In this document: positions 8,303 through 15,239 of the stretch, piece after piece
Position numbering within the stretch: position 1 is the stretch's first letter
How the letters are laid out: each line of letters begins with the position of its first letter
The notes under the pieces: generated by a model
Databases searched by the model: none
What the model was told of the DNA's origin: nothing
What the model saw: the letters and a program-made list of their open reading frames with translations, nothing else
Position numbers and translations under genes: made by a program
DNA from: Onishia taeanensis
GTDB taxonomy: Bacteria > Pseudomonadota > Gammaproteobacteria > Pseudomonadales > Halomonadaceae
NCBI RefSeq assembly: GCF_013349955.1
Contig: NZ_JABVXC010000004.1
Location: forward strand, 59,036-123,035
DNA length: 64,000 nt
Direction of reading: 5' to 3'

Positions 8303-8446
8303 ACCACATGTCACCGGTCTCGAAGCTGATGGTGCGGTCCACCTGGGCCGTGGCCTGACTACTCTGGTCACTACCACCTTTAGTGCCGCCGGCCACGCTG
8401 CGGTGGCCGACTAGCCGAGTGCGATCGCCAGTAATGTCTTGCGTAT
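8181..8446 (-). pseudogene. Chimeric remnant: cupredoxin N-terminus fused to CopA C-terminus
   Basis: From 8446 leftward the DNA resembles the start of the cupredoxin gene at 4540 (RKT..., then AQVDRTISFETGDMWF), but the ATG has become ATA, a TAG follows about ten codons later, and the frame slips. After DMWFKPGE it passes directly into the last 39 residues of CopA, with the complete C-terminal copper motif HCHLLYHMDAGM. The join lies in a CGCCGGGC(T/G)TGA sequence common to both parents. A GTG at 8396 still opens a 71-aa frame across the junction, but with no signal peptide, so it is scored as a pseudogene. Confidence 0.8.
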
Positions 8447-8496
8447 GTGGATACCTCCGTTGGCGTCAGTGGAAGGGTCCATTTCTTCGCATCAAC

Positions 8497-8512
8497 CTGA
8501 AACGAAGCTGAA
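8497..8512 (-). promoter_or_regulatory. Putative CopR box upstream of the chimeric remnant (site 5)
   Basis: Minus-strand TTCAG-N6-TTCAG, period 11, exactly 51 bp before the former start codon (now ATA) at 8446, as in sites 1 and 2. The promoter architecture survived although the gene behind it decayed. Confidence 0.6.
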
Positions 8513-8543
8513 ACCGTTGCCGCTCACTGTCTCACTGAACACC

Positions 8544-8575
8544 TTGACTTGGGGGGTGCACATAGGTTGTAAGTT
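8544..8575 (+). promoter_or_regulatory. CueR-like promoter of the Spy-like gene
   Basis: TTGACT and TAAGTT are separated by 20 bp, the long MerR-type spacer. The spacer (TGGGGGG... to ATAGGTTG) resembles the 7068-7098 site in its G-tract and right arm. It lies about 75 bp before the start at 8652. The dyad is imperfect, so the regulator is uncertain. Confidence 0.35.
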
Positions 8576-8651
8576 CATAACGGTAGTTCATGCCCCTTGC
8601 CCAACCAAAGAAGTCGTCGTCACTGCGATCATCAAAAATAGGAGAAAGACC

Positions 8652-9245
8652 ATGATCAACTATAAGCAAGTAATCGCCATTGCGCTGGCCTCTGGTCTGG
8701 GCATCGCCACCAGCGGTGCCGCTTCTGCTCACGGGATGCATCAAGGCACCCAGGGAGCTGGCGGCATGATGATGGGCGGCGGCCAAGGTGGCATGGGCCC
8801 CGGCATGATGATGGGCGGTGGCCAAGGTGGCATGGGCCCCGGCATGATGATGGGCGGTGGCCAAGGTGGCATGGGCCCCGGCATGATGATGGGCGGTGGC
8901 CAAGGTGGCATGATGCCCTGTCCCCTGATGGGCGGTATGGGAGCCATGGGCGGCGCGGCAGCAATGCTCGACGACGAGCAGCTGAGCACCCTGCGCGAAA
9001 TGCGCAAGGCACATCGTTCCGCCTACTTTGAGCGGATGGGTGAGATGATGAACCTGCGCGAGGAGATGCTGCTGCTTATGCAGGCTGATCGTCCGGATTC
9101 AGAGGAGGTAAAGACACTCCATGGTCAGATGGCTGATCTGCACGGCGAGATGATGGCAGACGAGGTACGCATGCGTAACCAGATGCAGGACCTGCTGACA
9201 GACGAGCAGCGAGAGCGGATGCGGCGGGGCAACGCAGCGCAGTAA
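8652..9245 (+). CDS. Spy/CpxP-like periplasmic protein with Met-Gly repeats
   Basis: 197-aa exported protein. After a signal peptide ending in ASAHG, residues about 38-90 consist of four 13-residue Met/Gly repeats (MMMGGGQGGMGPG), then a helical region with LDDEQLSTLREMRKAHR and a C-terminal LTDEQRERMRR, the LTxxQ signature of the Spy/CpxP family. Family members are periplasmic chaperones or metal-stress sensors; the Met runs suggest Cu(I) binding. The frame is open from 8439, but GGAG eight bases before the ATG at 8652 sets the start. It leads the rightward copper unit. Confidence 0.82.
   Translation: MINYKQVIAIALASGLGIATSGAASAHGMHQGTQGAGGMMMGGGQGGMGPGMMMGGGQGGMGPGMMMGGGQGGMGPGMMMGGGQGGMMPCPLMGGMGAMGGAAAMLDDEQLSTLREMRKAHRSAYFERMGEMMNLREEMLLLMQADRPDSEEVKTLHGQMADLHGEMMADEVRMRNQMQDLLTDEQRERMRRGNAAQ
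8766..8917 (+). repeat. Four 39-bp tandem repeats encoding Met-Gly modules
   Basis: Units begin at 8766, 8805, 8844 and 8883. The first three are complete and differ only at single bases; the fourth is interrupted after GGM by MPCPLM. The 39-bp length preserves frame. These and the copA repeats are separate expansions of Met-rich coding DNA in the same block. Confidence 0.9.
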
Positions 9246-9776
9246 CGCTCCCCTAACGCTCCCCAATTCCTCTGTGCACTCCGCCAGGCGTGGAGCGTTT
9301 CTTGATATCGCTCCGGGTTGTGCTGGATAGATATGGTTACTCGCCCGCCTAGCGCAGAATGGCCTCGCGATAACGAGGAAATCGCCATGACCGGTCAGGC
9401 CAGACAACCGCATCTCACCCTATGAGGAAGCTTGCTAGCGCTGTTGTTAGCTGTGCTGCTGTTGGTGTCCAGCCTGGCGGCCCAGACGGCCATGCCGACG
9501 GCTGCGACGTGGCCCAGGTCAAGGTGCTCAATAACGCCGATCCCGAGTGTGGCGTCTGTGCAGCCATTTCGACAGTAACCCTCGTCATTACCTACTATCA
9601 GAATACCCTGGCCGGCATCGGCATCGGCATCGGCATCGGCATCGGCATCGGCATCCAGGCCGCGGTCGAATTCATCGCCCCGTCCCCGCTCAAACCTCCA
9701 AGATCCTGACGCCCACCCTGGTCACACGATGTCCCCAGCATGTCGGCAGTAATATATTATCGTTAGGAGTCACAAC
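9246..9776 (+). other. Degraded intergenic stretch with a possible broken secreted gene
   Basis: No intact gene is convincing. GAGGA at 9423 precedes a short frame (from about 9429) that looks like a signal peptide (LLALLLAVLLLVSSLAAQT) but stops after some 50 codons. An overlapping frame from 9422 (95 aa, with ECGVC and the Gly-Ile repeat) has no signal. These may be pieces of one frameshifted gene. A GC-rich inverted repeat near 9280-9300, followed by TTTCTT, may terminate the Spy-like gene. Confidence 0.3.
9614..9655 (+). repeat. Seven GGCATC hexanucleotide units
   Basis: A perfect 42-bp run of seven GGCATC units. In one frame it reads Gly-Ile repeats. Such runs are prone to slippage; here it lies in an apparently degraded region. 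Confidence 0.95.
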
Positions 9777-9923
9777 ATGATGTTGAGCAACGAATGCTTC
9801 GCCCTTATGGGCTTGATGGGCTGGCTGATGCCTTTGGCCTTCATGCTGTTTCTGGGCCTCGGCACCGCCGCCTATGCCAAATATGTGATCACGTTCCGTC
9901 ATTCTCAGGAGAATCGCTCGTGA
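9777..9923 (+). CDS. 48-residue Met-rich single-span membrane peptide
   Basis: A short gene. ATG at 9777 follows TAGGAG by seven bases. The product begins MMLSNECFALMGLMGWLMP and has one hydrophobic segment (MPLAFMLFLGLGTAAYA), seven methionines and a polar tail. Its TGA overlaps the GTG start of the next gene (GTGA at 9920-9923), so the two are translationally coupled. No family is recognised. The length, Met content and coupling to a DUF411 gene suggest a small copper-related membrane protein. Confidence 0.65.
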   Translation: MMLSNECFALMGLMGWLMPLAFMLFLGLGTAAYAKYVITFRHSQENRS

Positions 9924-10360
9924 ACCGCCTCGTCCCTTCGCTGTTCTTCTCTGCCGCCTTGTCACTTGGCACCGGCACCGCCCAAGCCGGTTTGCCGGGC
10001 CAGGCTATCCTTTATAAGAACCCCCAGTGTGGCTGCTGCGACGAGTATGCCCGCCAGCTTGAGGCGCTTGGCGTCAGGGTTGCCATCGTAGACGACGTAC
10101 CAATCGGTCAGGTTAAGGAGCGAGCCGGACTTCCCTACGGACTGGGTTCCTGTCACACCATCGAGATGGGCGAGTATGTCATTGAGGGTCACGTGCCCTT
10201 CGAGGCAGTGGAGCGGCTCTTCGAGGAGCAACCCGACACAGACGGTATGGGCTTGGCGGGTATGCCCATCGGCACCCCGGGTATGCCAGGGCTCAAGCAG
10301 GAAGAGTGGGATATCTACCAGTTCCGTGACGGTGAGGCACAACCCTTCGTGACATTGTGA
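9920..10360 (+). CDS. DUF411 periplasmic metal-binding protein, second copy
   Basis: 146-aa paralogue of the 4790-5230 protein. A signal peptide (SLFFSAALSLGTGTAQA) is followed by YKNPQCGCCDEYA, GSCHTI and a Gly-Met-Pro-rich C-terminus. The frame is open from 9794, but AGGAG eight bases before the GTG at 9920, the overlap with the upstream small gene, and the signal peptide all support the GTG. The two DUF411 proteins clearly differ (for example DEYARQLEALG against DGYARHLQRTG), so this is not a recent duplication. The likely role is periplasmic copper handling. Confidence 0.8.
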   Translation: MNRLVPSLFFSAALSLGTGTAQAGLPGQAILYKNPQCGCCDEYARQLEALGVRVAIVDDVPIGQVKERAGLPYGLGSCHTIEMGEYVIEGHVPFEAVERLFEEQPDTDGMGLAGMPIGTPGMPGLKQEEWDIYQFRDGEAQPFVTL

Positions 10361-10368
10361 CTGCTTGA

Positions 10369-10408
10369 GTCGATGCATCGACGGTCCGGATGCACGAGCA
10401 CCCGGACC
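10369..10408 (+). terminator. Palindrome and stem-loop after the DUF411 gene
   Basis: A perfect 14-bp palindrome (GTCGATGCATCGAC, 10369-10382) abuts a 7-bp stem (GGTCCGG 10383-10389 with CCGGACC 10402-10408). No T-run follows directly, so rho-independent termination is only possible. Confidence 0.35.
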
Positions 10409-10528
10409 ATATTCATCTTTCAAACGACTATTTGTTATGCGCCAGGCATGGCCGACGTTGCCAGCCAGTATGGGTCGAGTTTCACATCCAATGACGAAGC
10501 GCCAAAAAATGAAAGCGACCCCTTACAA

Positions 10529-10558
10529 GCCGGCGCCGCCCCTGAAGGCAGCGCCGGC
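10529..10558 (-). terminator. Hairpin downstream of radC
   Basis: Perfect 8-bp stem GCCGGCGC / GCGCCGGC with a 14-base loop, 20 bp beyond the radC stop. On the minus strand it is followed by CTTGTAAGGGG; on the plus strand by GTTGTGTTTT. Its flank CCCCTTACAAGCCGG (10519-10533) recurs exactly at 38060-38074. Confidence 0.5.
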
Positions 10559-10577
10559 GTTGTGTTTTCGTTGACGT

Positions 10578-11075
10578 TCAGAGGTATCCAAGCTCTGCAA
10601 AGGATGAGCATCCTTCTGTCCCAACCACGATGTGATCGATGATGCGGATTTCCACCAGGCCCAAGGCTTCTGTGAGCCGCTGCGTGATGCGTCGGTCTGC
10701 ATCGCTGGGCTCGGGATCGCCAGAGGGGTGGTTGTGAACCAGGATCACCGCAGCAGCATTGCAGGCTAGGGCTTGCTTGACGACCTCACGGGGGTAGACG
10801 CTCGCCGAATCGATGGTGCCGCGGAAAAGCTCCTCGAAGCAGATCACCCGATGCTGGCAGTCGAGGAATAGGGCACTGAATACTTCGTGCTCATACTCTT
10901 GCAACAGCACCTGCAGGTGCTCGAATGCCAGCCCGGGCTTGGTAATCTTGCGTCCCTTGGCCAGCCGTCGGCGAGCGAAGGCTTTGGCGATGCTCAAGAG
11001 CTCCGCCTCGGTCACCGTGTCGGTGATGCGATAGGTGCCGGCAGTCTCGCCGGCACTCAGCTTGCGGTGGTTCAT
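10578..11075 (-). CDS. radC: RadC-family JAB/MPN-domain protein
   Basis: 165-aa protein of the short, mobile-element RadC type lacking the N-terminal HhH domain. The metalloprotease-like JAMM signature is intact: [14 protein letters not shown], with the upstream Glu in FEELFRGT. The biochemical role of the family is unsettled; such genes are common on plasmids and integrative elements next to recombination genes. The frame is open to 11237, but AGGAG before the ATG at 11075 and the family N-terminus set the start. It is the last gene of the leftward recombination unit, 11 bp after the exonuclease gene. Confidence 0.85.
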   Translation of the reverse strand: MNHRKLSAGETAGTYRITDTVTEAELLSIAKAFARRRLAKGRKITKPGLAFEHLQVLLQEYEHEVFSALFLDCQHRVICFEELFRGTIDSASVYPREVVKQALACNAAAVILVHNHPSGDPEPSDADRRITQRLTEALGLVEIRIIDHIVVGTEGCSSFAELGYL

Positions 11076-11086
11076 GATGTTGCTCC

Positions 11087-11698
11087 TCAGGCCGCCATGA
11101 CCATGTCCATGCGGCGCTCCAGCTCCTCGTAGAATGCCTCGACCCGCTTGGCGATGGTGCGGATCATCGCCTCGTCCCGGTAGGCCCGCTTCACGAACAG
11201 CGGCATGCCCGGCCAGTAGCTGACGAAGTCGATCCACTCCCGCTCACTGACCCATAAGCCACCCTGACATTGTGCGACGTGCTCCTGGGGCAGCTCGTCT
11301 GCTAACAGCAGCTCGATCTGATACTTGGGCAGCTTGGTTTTTATCTCGACGAGGCCGTTGCCATCCACCAGGCAATCCGGCGAATAGCCGACTCCGTGGT
11401 TCAAGATGATGCCGACCTGCTCCAGGCGTGGCAGCCCAGCGGATTCGTGATAAAGATCGCGGGCCACCGGCTCCAGCTCGTGGCCGCGCAGTGTATGAGC
11501 ATTGCCTTGGAAGGTATCGGAGGGCTCGCCGGTGATGCGCTCACCGATCAGCTGGTGCATGTAGCTCATCGCACCGGCACCGAAGCCTCCCGGCCCCTTG
11601 CCCTTGACCAGCAGAGTCTTCAGTTCGGACATGGTGATGATGCCCAGACGGGCGGCATGCCACTCGGGCGTGCCCTGTTCCAGTGTCAGGATCTGCAT
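11087..11698 (-). CDS. YqaJ/lambda-exonuclease-type recombinase nuclease
   Basis: 203-aa nuclease of the YqaJ viral recombinase family. Visible signatures are [17 protein letters not shown] at the N-terminus, the acidic active-site region [18 protein letters not shown] (Asp and Glu-x-Lys) and a following Gln-rich helix ([11 protein letters not shown]). It would resect double-stranded ends 5' to 3' and hand single strands to the ERF protein encoded just upstream. AAGGAG lies six bases before the ATG. This exonuclease plus annealing protein pair is analogous to the lambda Red and SXT bet/exo pairs. Confidence 0.85.
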   Translation of the reverse strand: MQILTLEQGTPEWHAARLGIITMSELKTLLVKGKGPGGFGAGAMSYMHQLIGERITGEPSDTFQGNAHTLRGHELEPVARDLYHESAGLPRLEQVGIILNHGVGYSPDCLVDGNGLVEIKTKLPKYQIELLLADELPQEHVAQCQGGLWVSEREWIDFVSYWPGMPLFVKRAYRDEAMIRTIAKRVEAFYEELERRMDMVMAA

Positions 11699-11758
11699 GA
11701 CGTTCTCCTTCTCGATGACACGGCATAAGCCAGCGAGGGGAAGCCCCTCGCCAGCCGG

Positions 11759-12496
11759 TCAGTGATGTTGGTGGTTGGGTTGTGCCCGCTTCTGTAGGGA
11801 GGCACGCAGCTTGTCGAAGTCGCTACGTGGCACCTGCTCGGCGTCGCTGTACCTACCGACGAACCATTCCTGAGTCGTCGGGGGACAGGCGGCAATCAGC
11901 TGCCGGATCTGCCCGGCCTGGAAGGGGGTGACCAGCTTGACCGGGTCAGCGGTCTGACCGTTGTCGTCCTGGCCGCGGGTTGTGATGTTGAGCAGAGCAC
12001 ACAGCACGTAGCGCTTGCCGTAGCTAGTGGACGAGCCGAATGCCTGGACGGCGTTCTTGCTGCCGCTGGTATCGGCCGGCAGCAGCATGCTGGTCTCTTC
12101 CCGATGGCCGTCCTGATGCATGAGCACACCGGTGACCTGAATCCCGCGCTCCTGTGTCTGAATGCGAAAGCTCACCGCGAAGCCGTGTGTCTTCATGATC
12201 GGGCGCACGGTATCGACGATGTCTTCCAGAGTGGCGTAGTGGCCGTTGTTGGTTTTCCCGCGCTCGGCGATGCTGGGCAGTTCGGTCTGCATGGCCGCCA
12301 TGGCAGCGCTATAGGCCATCAGCGCCTGGCGATCCAGCACGCGCTCCTGCATCTGCAGCAGGCGCTCCATCTTGTCGATATCGACCTCAGGGTTGAGGGC
12401 GGCCCGCTCGATCACCTGGATGATCGCCGTGCTGTCCGGGATGGCTTGCGTAACCGGTGCTTTGTTGACGGTTTTGGGATGAATAGGGGTTGCCAT
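11759..12496 (-). CDS. ERF-family single-strand annealing protein
   Basis: 245-aa protein. The ERF core is seen in ALMAYSAAMAAMQTELP, then KTNNGHYATLEDIVDTVRP and LMKTHGFAVSF-like strands, and the conserved GSSTSYGKRYVLCALLNI block about two thirds along. ERF proteins bind single-stranded DNA and anneal homologous strands. GGAGG precedes the ATG at 12496. It lies upstream of the YqaJ exonuclease in the same direction with a 60-bp gap. The C-terminal 60 residues are variable and may bind partner proteins. Confidence 0.85.
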   Translation of the reverse strand: MATPIHPKTVNKAPVTQAIPDSTAIIQVIERAALNPEVDIDKMERLLQMQERVLDRQALMAYSAAMAAMQTELPSIAERGKTNNGHYATLEDIVDTVRPIMKTHGFAVSFRIQTQERGIQVTGVLMHQDGHREETSMLLPADTSGSKNAVQAFGSSTSYGKRYVLCALLNITTRGQDDNGQTADPVKLVTPFQAGQIRQLIAACPPTTQEWFVGRYSDAEQVPRSDFDKLRASLQKRAQPNHQHH

Positions 12497-12507
12497 AATG
12501 GCCTCCG

Positions 12508-12693
12508 TTAGCGATAGCGTTGGATGACGTCAGGGAGTTGTTCGATAGGCACCGGCTCAAGGGTCAGGGCCACGCGATAGACGCGGCCCTTGGCTAGCAC
12601 GTGGGTCTCTGTTGCGTGTTCGCCGGCCTCCAGCAACTGACGCGTCAGCTGGGTCAGGACACGGCACATTTCGAACGTCATGGGCGGTTGCAT
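12508..12693 (-). CDS. Small unknown protein of the recombination unit
   Basis: 61-aa protein beginning MQPPMTFEMCRVLTQLTRQLLEAG and ending with a beta-rich segment (KGRVYRVALTLEPVP). GGAG six bases before the ATG at 12693 supports that start over the one two codons upstream. It lies 11 bp before the ERF gene and is surely co-transcribed. No family is recognised. Confidence 0.6.
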   Translation of the reverse strand: MQPPMTFEMCRVLTQLTRQLLEAGEHATETHVLAKGRVYRVALTLEPVPIEQLPDVIQRYR

Positions 12694-12714
12694 TGGCATC
12701 TCCAGAAACAGTAA

Positions 12715-12740
12715 CGCCCGGCCTTTGAAGGGGCCGGGCG
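12715..12740. terminator. 9-bp perfect stem-loop between DUF932 and small-protein genes
   Basis: CGCCCGGCC / GGCCGGGCG with an 8-base loop (12715-12740). There is no T-run on either strand, so it may act as an mRNA-stabilising or attenuating hairpin rather than a terminator. Confidence 0.4.
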
Positions 12741-12789
12741 CTATGCCGTGATGAGGGAAAGACTGAGTGGGGATGTCGCTACTGGGAAA

Positions 12790-13758
12790 TCAGCCCACCA
12801 GCGCAAGCGCCGACTCCAGGGCCTTGTCCTTGAGATTGGCTCCCTGGCCAAACCAGGCGGAATCCATGCGGTAATCATTACCACGGGCGCGCTTCTCATG
12901 GTCCACGTACTCGGTGACCGCGTTTAGCAGCCCCCAGGCGGTGCTTTGCGCCGTGCACAGCCGCGAGCCGCGCCCCTCACCCTGGAAAAGCTTATGGACG
13001 CGATTGAGGGCACGGACGTTGGGCAATTTAGAGGGATCTTCCAGCGGCGCCTCGGCGTTGCAGATCACCGCCTGGAAGTAGGCTCTCGCTTCCTCCTGGC
13101 TGACCTTGCGCTCGGCCAGCGTTTTCAGGCGATACATGAAGTCGTCCCACTGTGAGACAGATATCCCCAACTGCTGCTTGACCAGCTGAGGACGGAACTC
13201 GGTGCTGTGCGGTACTTTCACCCCTTGCGACATACCGTCCACGGCAATGGACAGGGTGTTGTTGCATACCACCCGCACCGAGGTCGGCATAGCGACGGTG
13301 GCCAGCGACCCATCGCAGGACGTAGCCAACAGCAAGTAGTCGTTGACCTGGTCCTGGCCCTTCAATGCCCCGCCCAGGCCACTCTTGGCCAACGCCCAGA
13401 ACTTGCGACCGCCTTTGAGCACCCCGGCGGTCTCGAGCTCATAGCCCGCGTATTCCGTCAGATCGCGGTAGAACTCCAGCACCTCTTCCGGCTGCACCAC
13501 CTTGTAGCGTTGGGAGACGACCGACAGCGGATCTTTGGTATCGGAACGGTAGAGCACCTTTTGTTCCGGAAAGGAATGGATGCTCCCCAGGTGGCCCGCG
13601 CCATCTGCAATGAAGCGCACTGGAGATTCATCGATGTGCCAATCCATGCCGGCTTGCTGCCGCCAGACTTCCAGCGGCTGGTGACGCGACAGCTGCTGGC
13701 CCAGGCCATGCCAGGGGGTGTTACCGACGTAGGCCATGTGTTCGATTTGATGTGCCAT
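12790..13758 (-). CDS. DUF932 phage/plasmid-like protein
   Basis: 322-aa protein of the DUF932 (phage/plasmid-like TIGR03299) family. It shows the N-terminal NTPWHGLGQQL motif, VVSQRYKVVQPEEVLEFY in the middle, GGRKFWALAKSG and a C-terminal region ending near AWFGQGANLKDKAL. Members are widespread on plasmids, ICEs and phages beside recombination genes; their function is not established. AGGAG precedes the ATG. A hairpin with an A/T run lies directly upstream (13776-13800), separating it from the zinc-ribbon gene. Confidence 0.82.
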   Translation of the reverse strand: MAHQIEHMAYVGNTPWHGLGQQLSRHQPLEVWRQQAGMDWHIDESPVRFIADGAGHLGSIHSFPEQKVLYRSDTKDPLSVVSQRYKVVQPEEVLEFYRDLTEYAGYELETAGVLKGGRKFWALAKSGLGGALKGQDQVNDYLLLATSCDGSLATVAMPTSVRVVCNNTLSIAVDGMSQGVKVPHSTEFRPQLVKQQLGISVSQWDDFMYRLKTLAERKVSQEEARAYFQAVICNAEAPLEDPSKLPNVRALNRVHKLFQGEGRGSRLCTAQSTAWGLLNAVTEYVDHEKRARGNDYRMDSAWFGQGANLKDKALESALALVG

Positions 13759-13775
13759 GAGAAATCTCCTGAACG

Positions 13776-13800
13776 AAAAAAAGCCGGCTGAGTGCCGGCT
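13776..13800 (-). terminator. Rho-independent terminator, minus strand
   Basis: AGCCGGC / GCCGGCT with a 5-base loop, followed on the minus strand by a run of seven T. It would end transcription of the zinc-ribbon gene before the DUF932 gene, which then needs its own promoter, or it may act as an attenuator. Confidence 0.7.
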
Positions 13801-13829
13801 GATGGGATAAGAGGATGAGTCGTGCCGGG

Positions 13830-14144
13830 TCAGGCCAACTCACGGAACGCGTGGCCACAACCCAGACAGAGCCAGGGGATGCCTTCTCCGGGAGGGAACA
13901 GGTTTACAACTAGGCGATCGCCAGCCGCAGCTCCAGCGATGCCACCTGATGCGCCGGCGACGACAGCGGCAGCGGCTCGGGTGAGCGGAAATTGTCTGGA
14001 AGAGAGCAGGTTTCCGGGAGAGTAGAGCGACCCATAGGCGCCCTGGAGCGTACCGGCCATTGCGCCGGCCGCGATCCCGAGTTTGCGGGCGCTCTCGAGG
14101 TTGATGACGCGCTGCGACTCGCAGCGTAAGCAGGGTGGGGGCAT
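13830..14144 (-). CDS. Zinc-ribbon protein with glycine-zipper core
   Basis: 104-aa protein with one Cys pair at each end (CLRCES near the N-terminus, CLGCGHAF near the C-terminus) that could together form a zinc ribbon. Between them are two Gly/Ala-rich hydrophobic stretches (GIAAGAMAGTLQGAYGS and VVAGASGGIAGAAAGD) with the small-xxx-small spacing of glycine zippers. AGGAG seven bases before the ATG supports the start. No characterised homologue comes to mind. It heads the recombination-module genes. Confidence 0.6.
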   Translation of the reverse strand: MPPPCLRCESQRVINLESARKLGIAAGAMAGTLQGAYGSLYSPGNLLSSRQFPLTRAAAAVVAGASGGIAGAAAGDRLVVNLFPPGEGIPWLCLGCGHAFRELA

Positions 14145-14936
14145 TTCATGTCTCCTGTGACGGCGGTAGAAGCCCGGAAGAGGTTTGGCTCACAGGAGTG
14201 ATATAGATTTCAAAAAAAATGGAACAGAACCTTTACATGCAGCTCTGCTACTTTAGTTCTAGCGCCATTTCCGATGGGCCTGTCGGCAGCGTGCCAGAGT
14301 TCCTTCCAGACGTGCTTGTCAGGAGTGTGAGGCCGGGCAGCAGTCATCGCGGCTGACCCACACGATGATGAGGCGGGTGTTTTTGAGCACGACGTTACGA
14401 CGTTAGGCACCAAGTTTTTCGAAAAAACAGCCTCAGGAGTGGGCAACAGACGAGATTTGCAGCAGCGAACGTCGTCTTGTCGTGGACGTTCTGTATATGT
14501 CCAGTGAAGGCACATCCGGATCTCAAGTTCTGGATCGTGGCAGATTGCCTATAGCACGATATCTCGATTGTCTAGGTCGCCCAGCAGCGAGGTCTCTATA
14601 TCGACCTTATCCAGACCTGAATCCGCAAGGCCAAGCGCCAGGACTGGCTGCTGGCCGCGCCGCTTCTAACGGTCCGGACTGAAATCAGTAACCAATCGAT
14701 TCTCCTGTCTTACTCTGAGGAGGTCGTCATCAGGAACCTTTGGTATGGGGCTCAATCGCCGTGGGTTGGCCAGGGATCGACGCTGTGCGGTGTTCAGCGA
14801 GCATTGCCTGGCGGATCTGGCTGATGGACAGGTGGGCTGGGCATCTGGCCCGCCCTCGGGAGTTTAGCTTGGGCACGTTCCACTGAACCGAGTCCTGGCG
14901 AGGGGGTAGGGTAGTCGTCGGAAACGCTGGGCGGTG
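14145..14936. other. Gene-free stretch before an IS66 remnant
   Basis: Nearly 800 bp without a credible gene. Short frames on both strands lack ribosome sites and family signatures. It probably consists of worn mobile-element DNA. Confidence 0.4.
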
Positions 14937-15140
14937 ATGACGCGCTACTTAGATGACGGCACATTGCCGATTGAAGGCGACCAAGTGGAGATTCTGATTC
15001 TCCACCTGGTCGCCGGGAAGATCCAACTGGCTGGTCGCCCGGCCACTGCGCATGAGCCCGCAGGCCTCCAACATCATGAGCCTGAGCCGGCCTACCAAGC
15101 TTCACGGCCACGAGCCCCATGCCTACCCTGAAAGGCATAC
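14937..15140 (+). mobile_element. IS66-family transposase C-terminal remnant
   Basis: About 200 bp of a decayed transposase. RYLDDGTLPIEGDQVE matches the IS66 TnpC segment just before its C-terminal domain. After one or more frameshifts, another frame reads ASNIMSL...KLHGHEPHAY, the next conserved IS66 segment. Everything upstream in the transposase is missing and no terminal repeats are evident. Confidence 0.7.
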
Positions 15141-15239
15141 AGGGTAGGCTTCCGACCTAGAAAGCCGGTCGGGTCCAAAATCCCCCTCCAAACTGGCAGG
15201 TAACCGCCTAAGTCTCGACACGCGATGAATGCCGATTGG

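Noticed and set aside
8532..9014. Minus-strand His/Ala repeat frame opposite the Spy-like gene
   Set aside because: Shadow of the 39-bp Met-Gly repeats; the plus-strand gene has the ribosome site, signal peptide and LTxxQ motif.
14210..14515. 101-codon minus-strand frame between the recombination module and the IS66 remnant
   Set aside because: Irregular composition, no ribosome site and no family; treated as chance.
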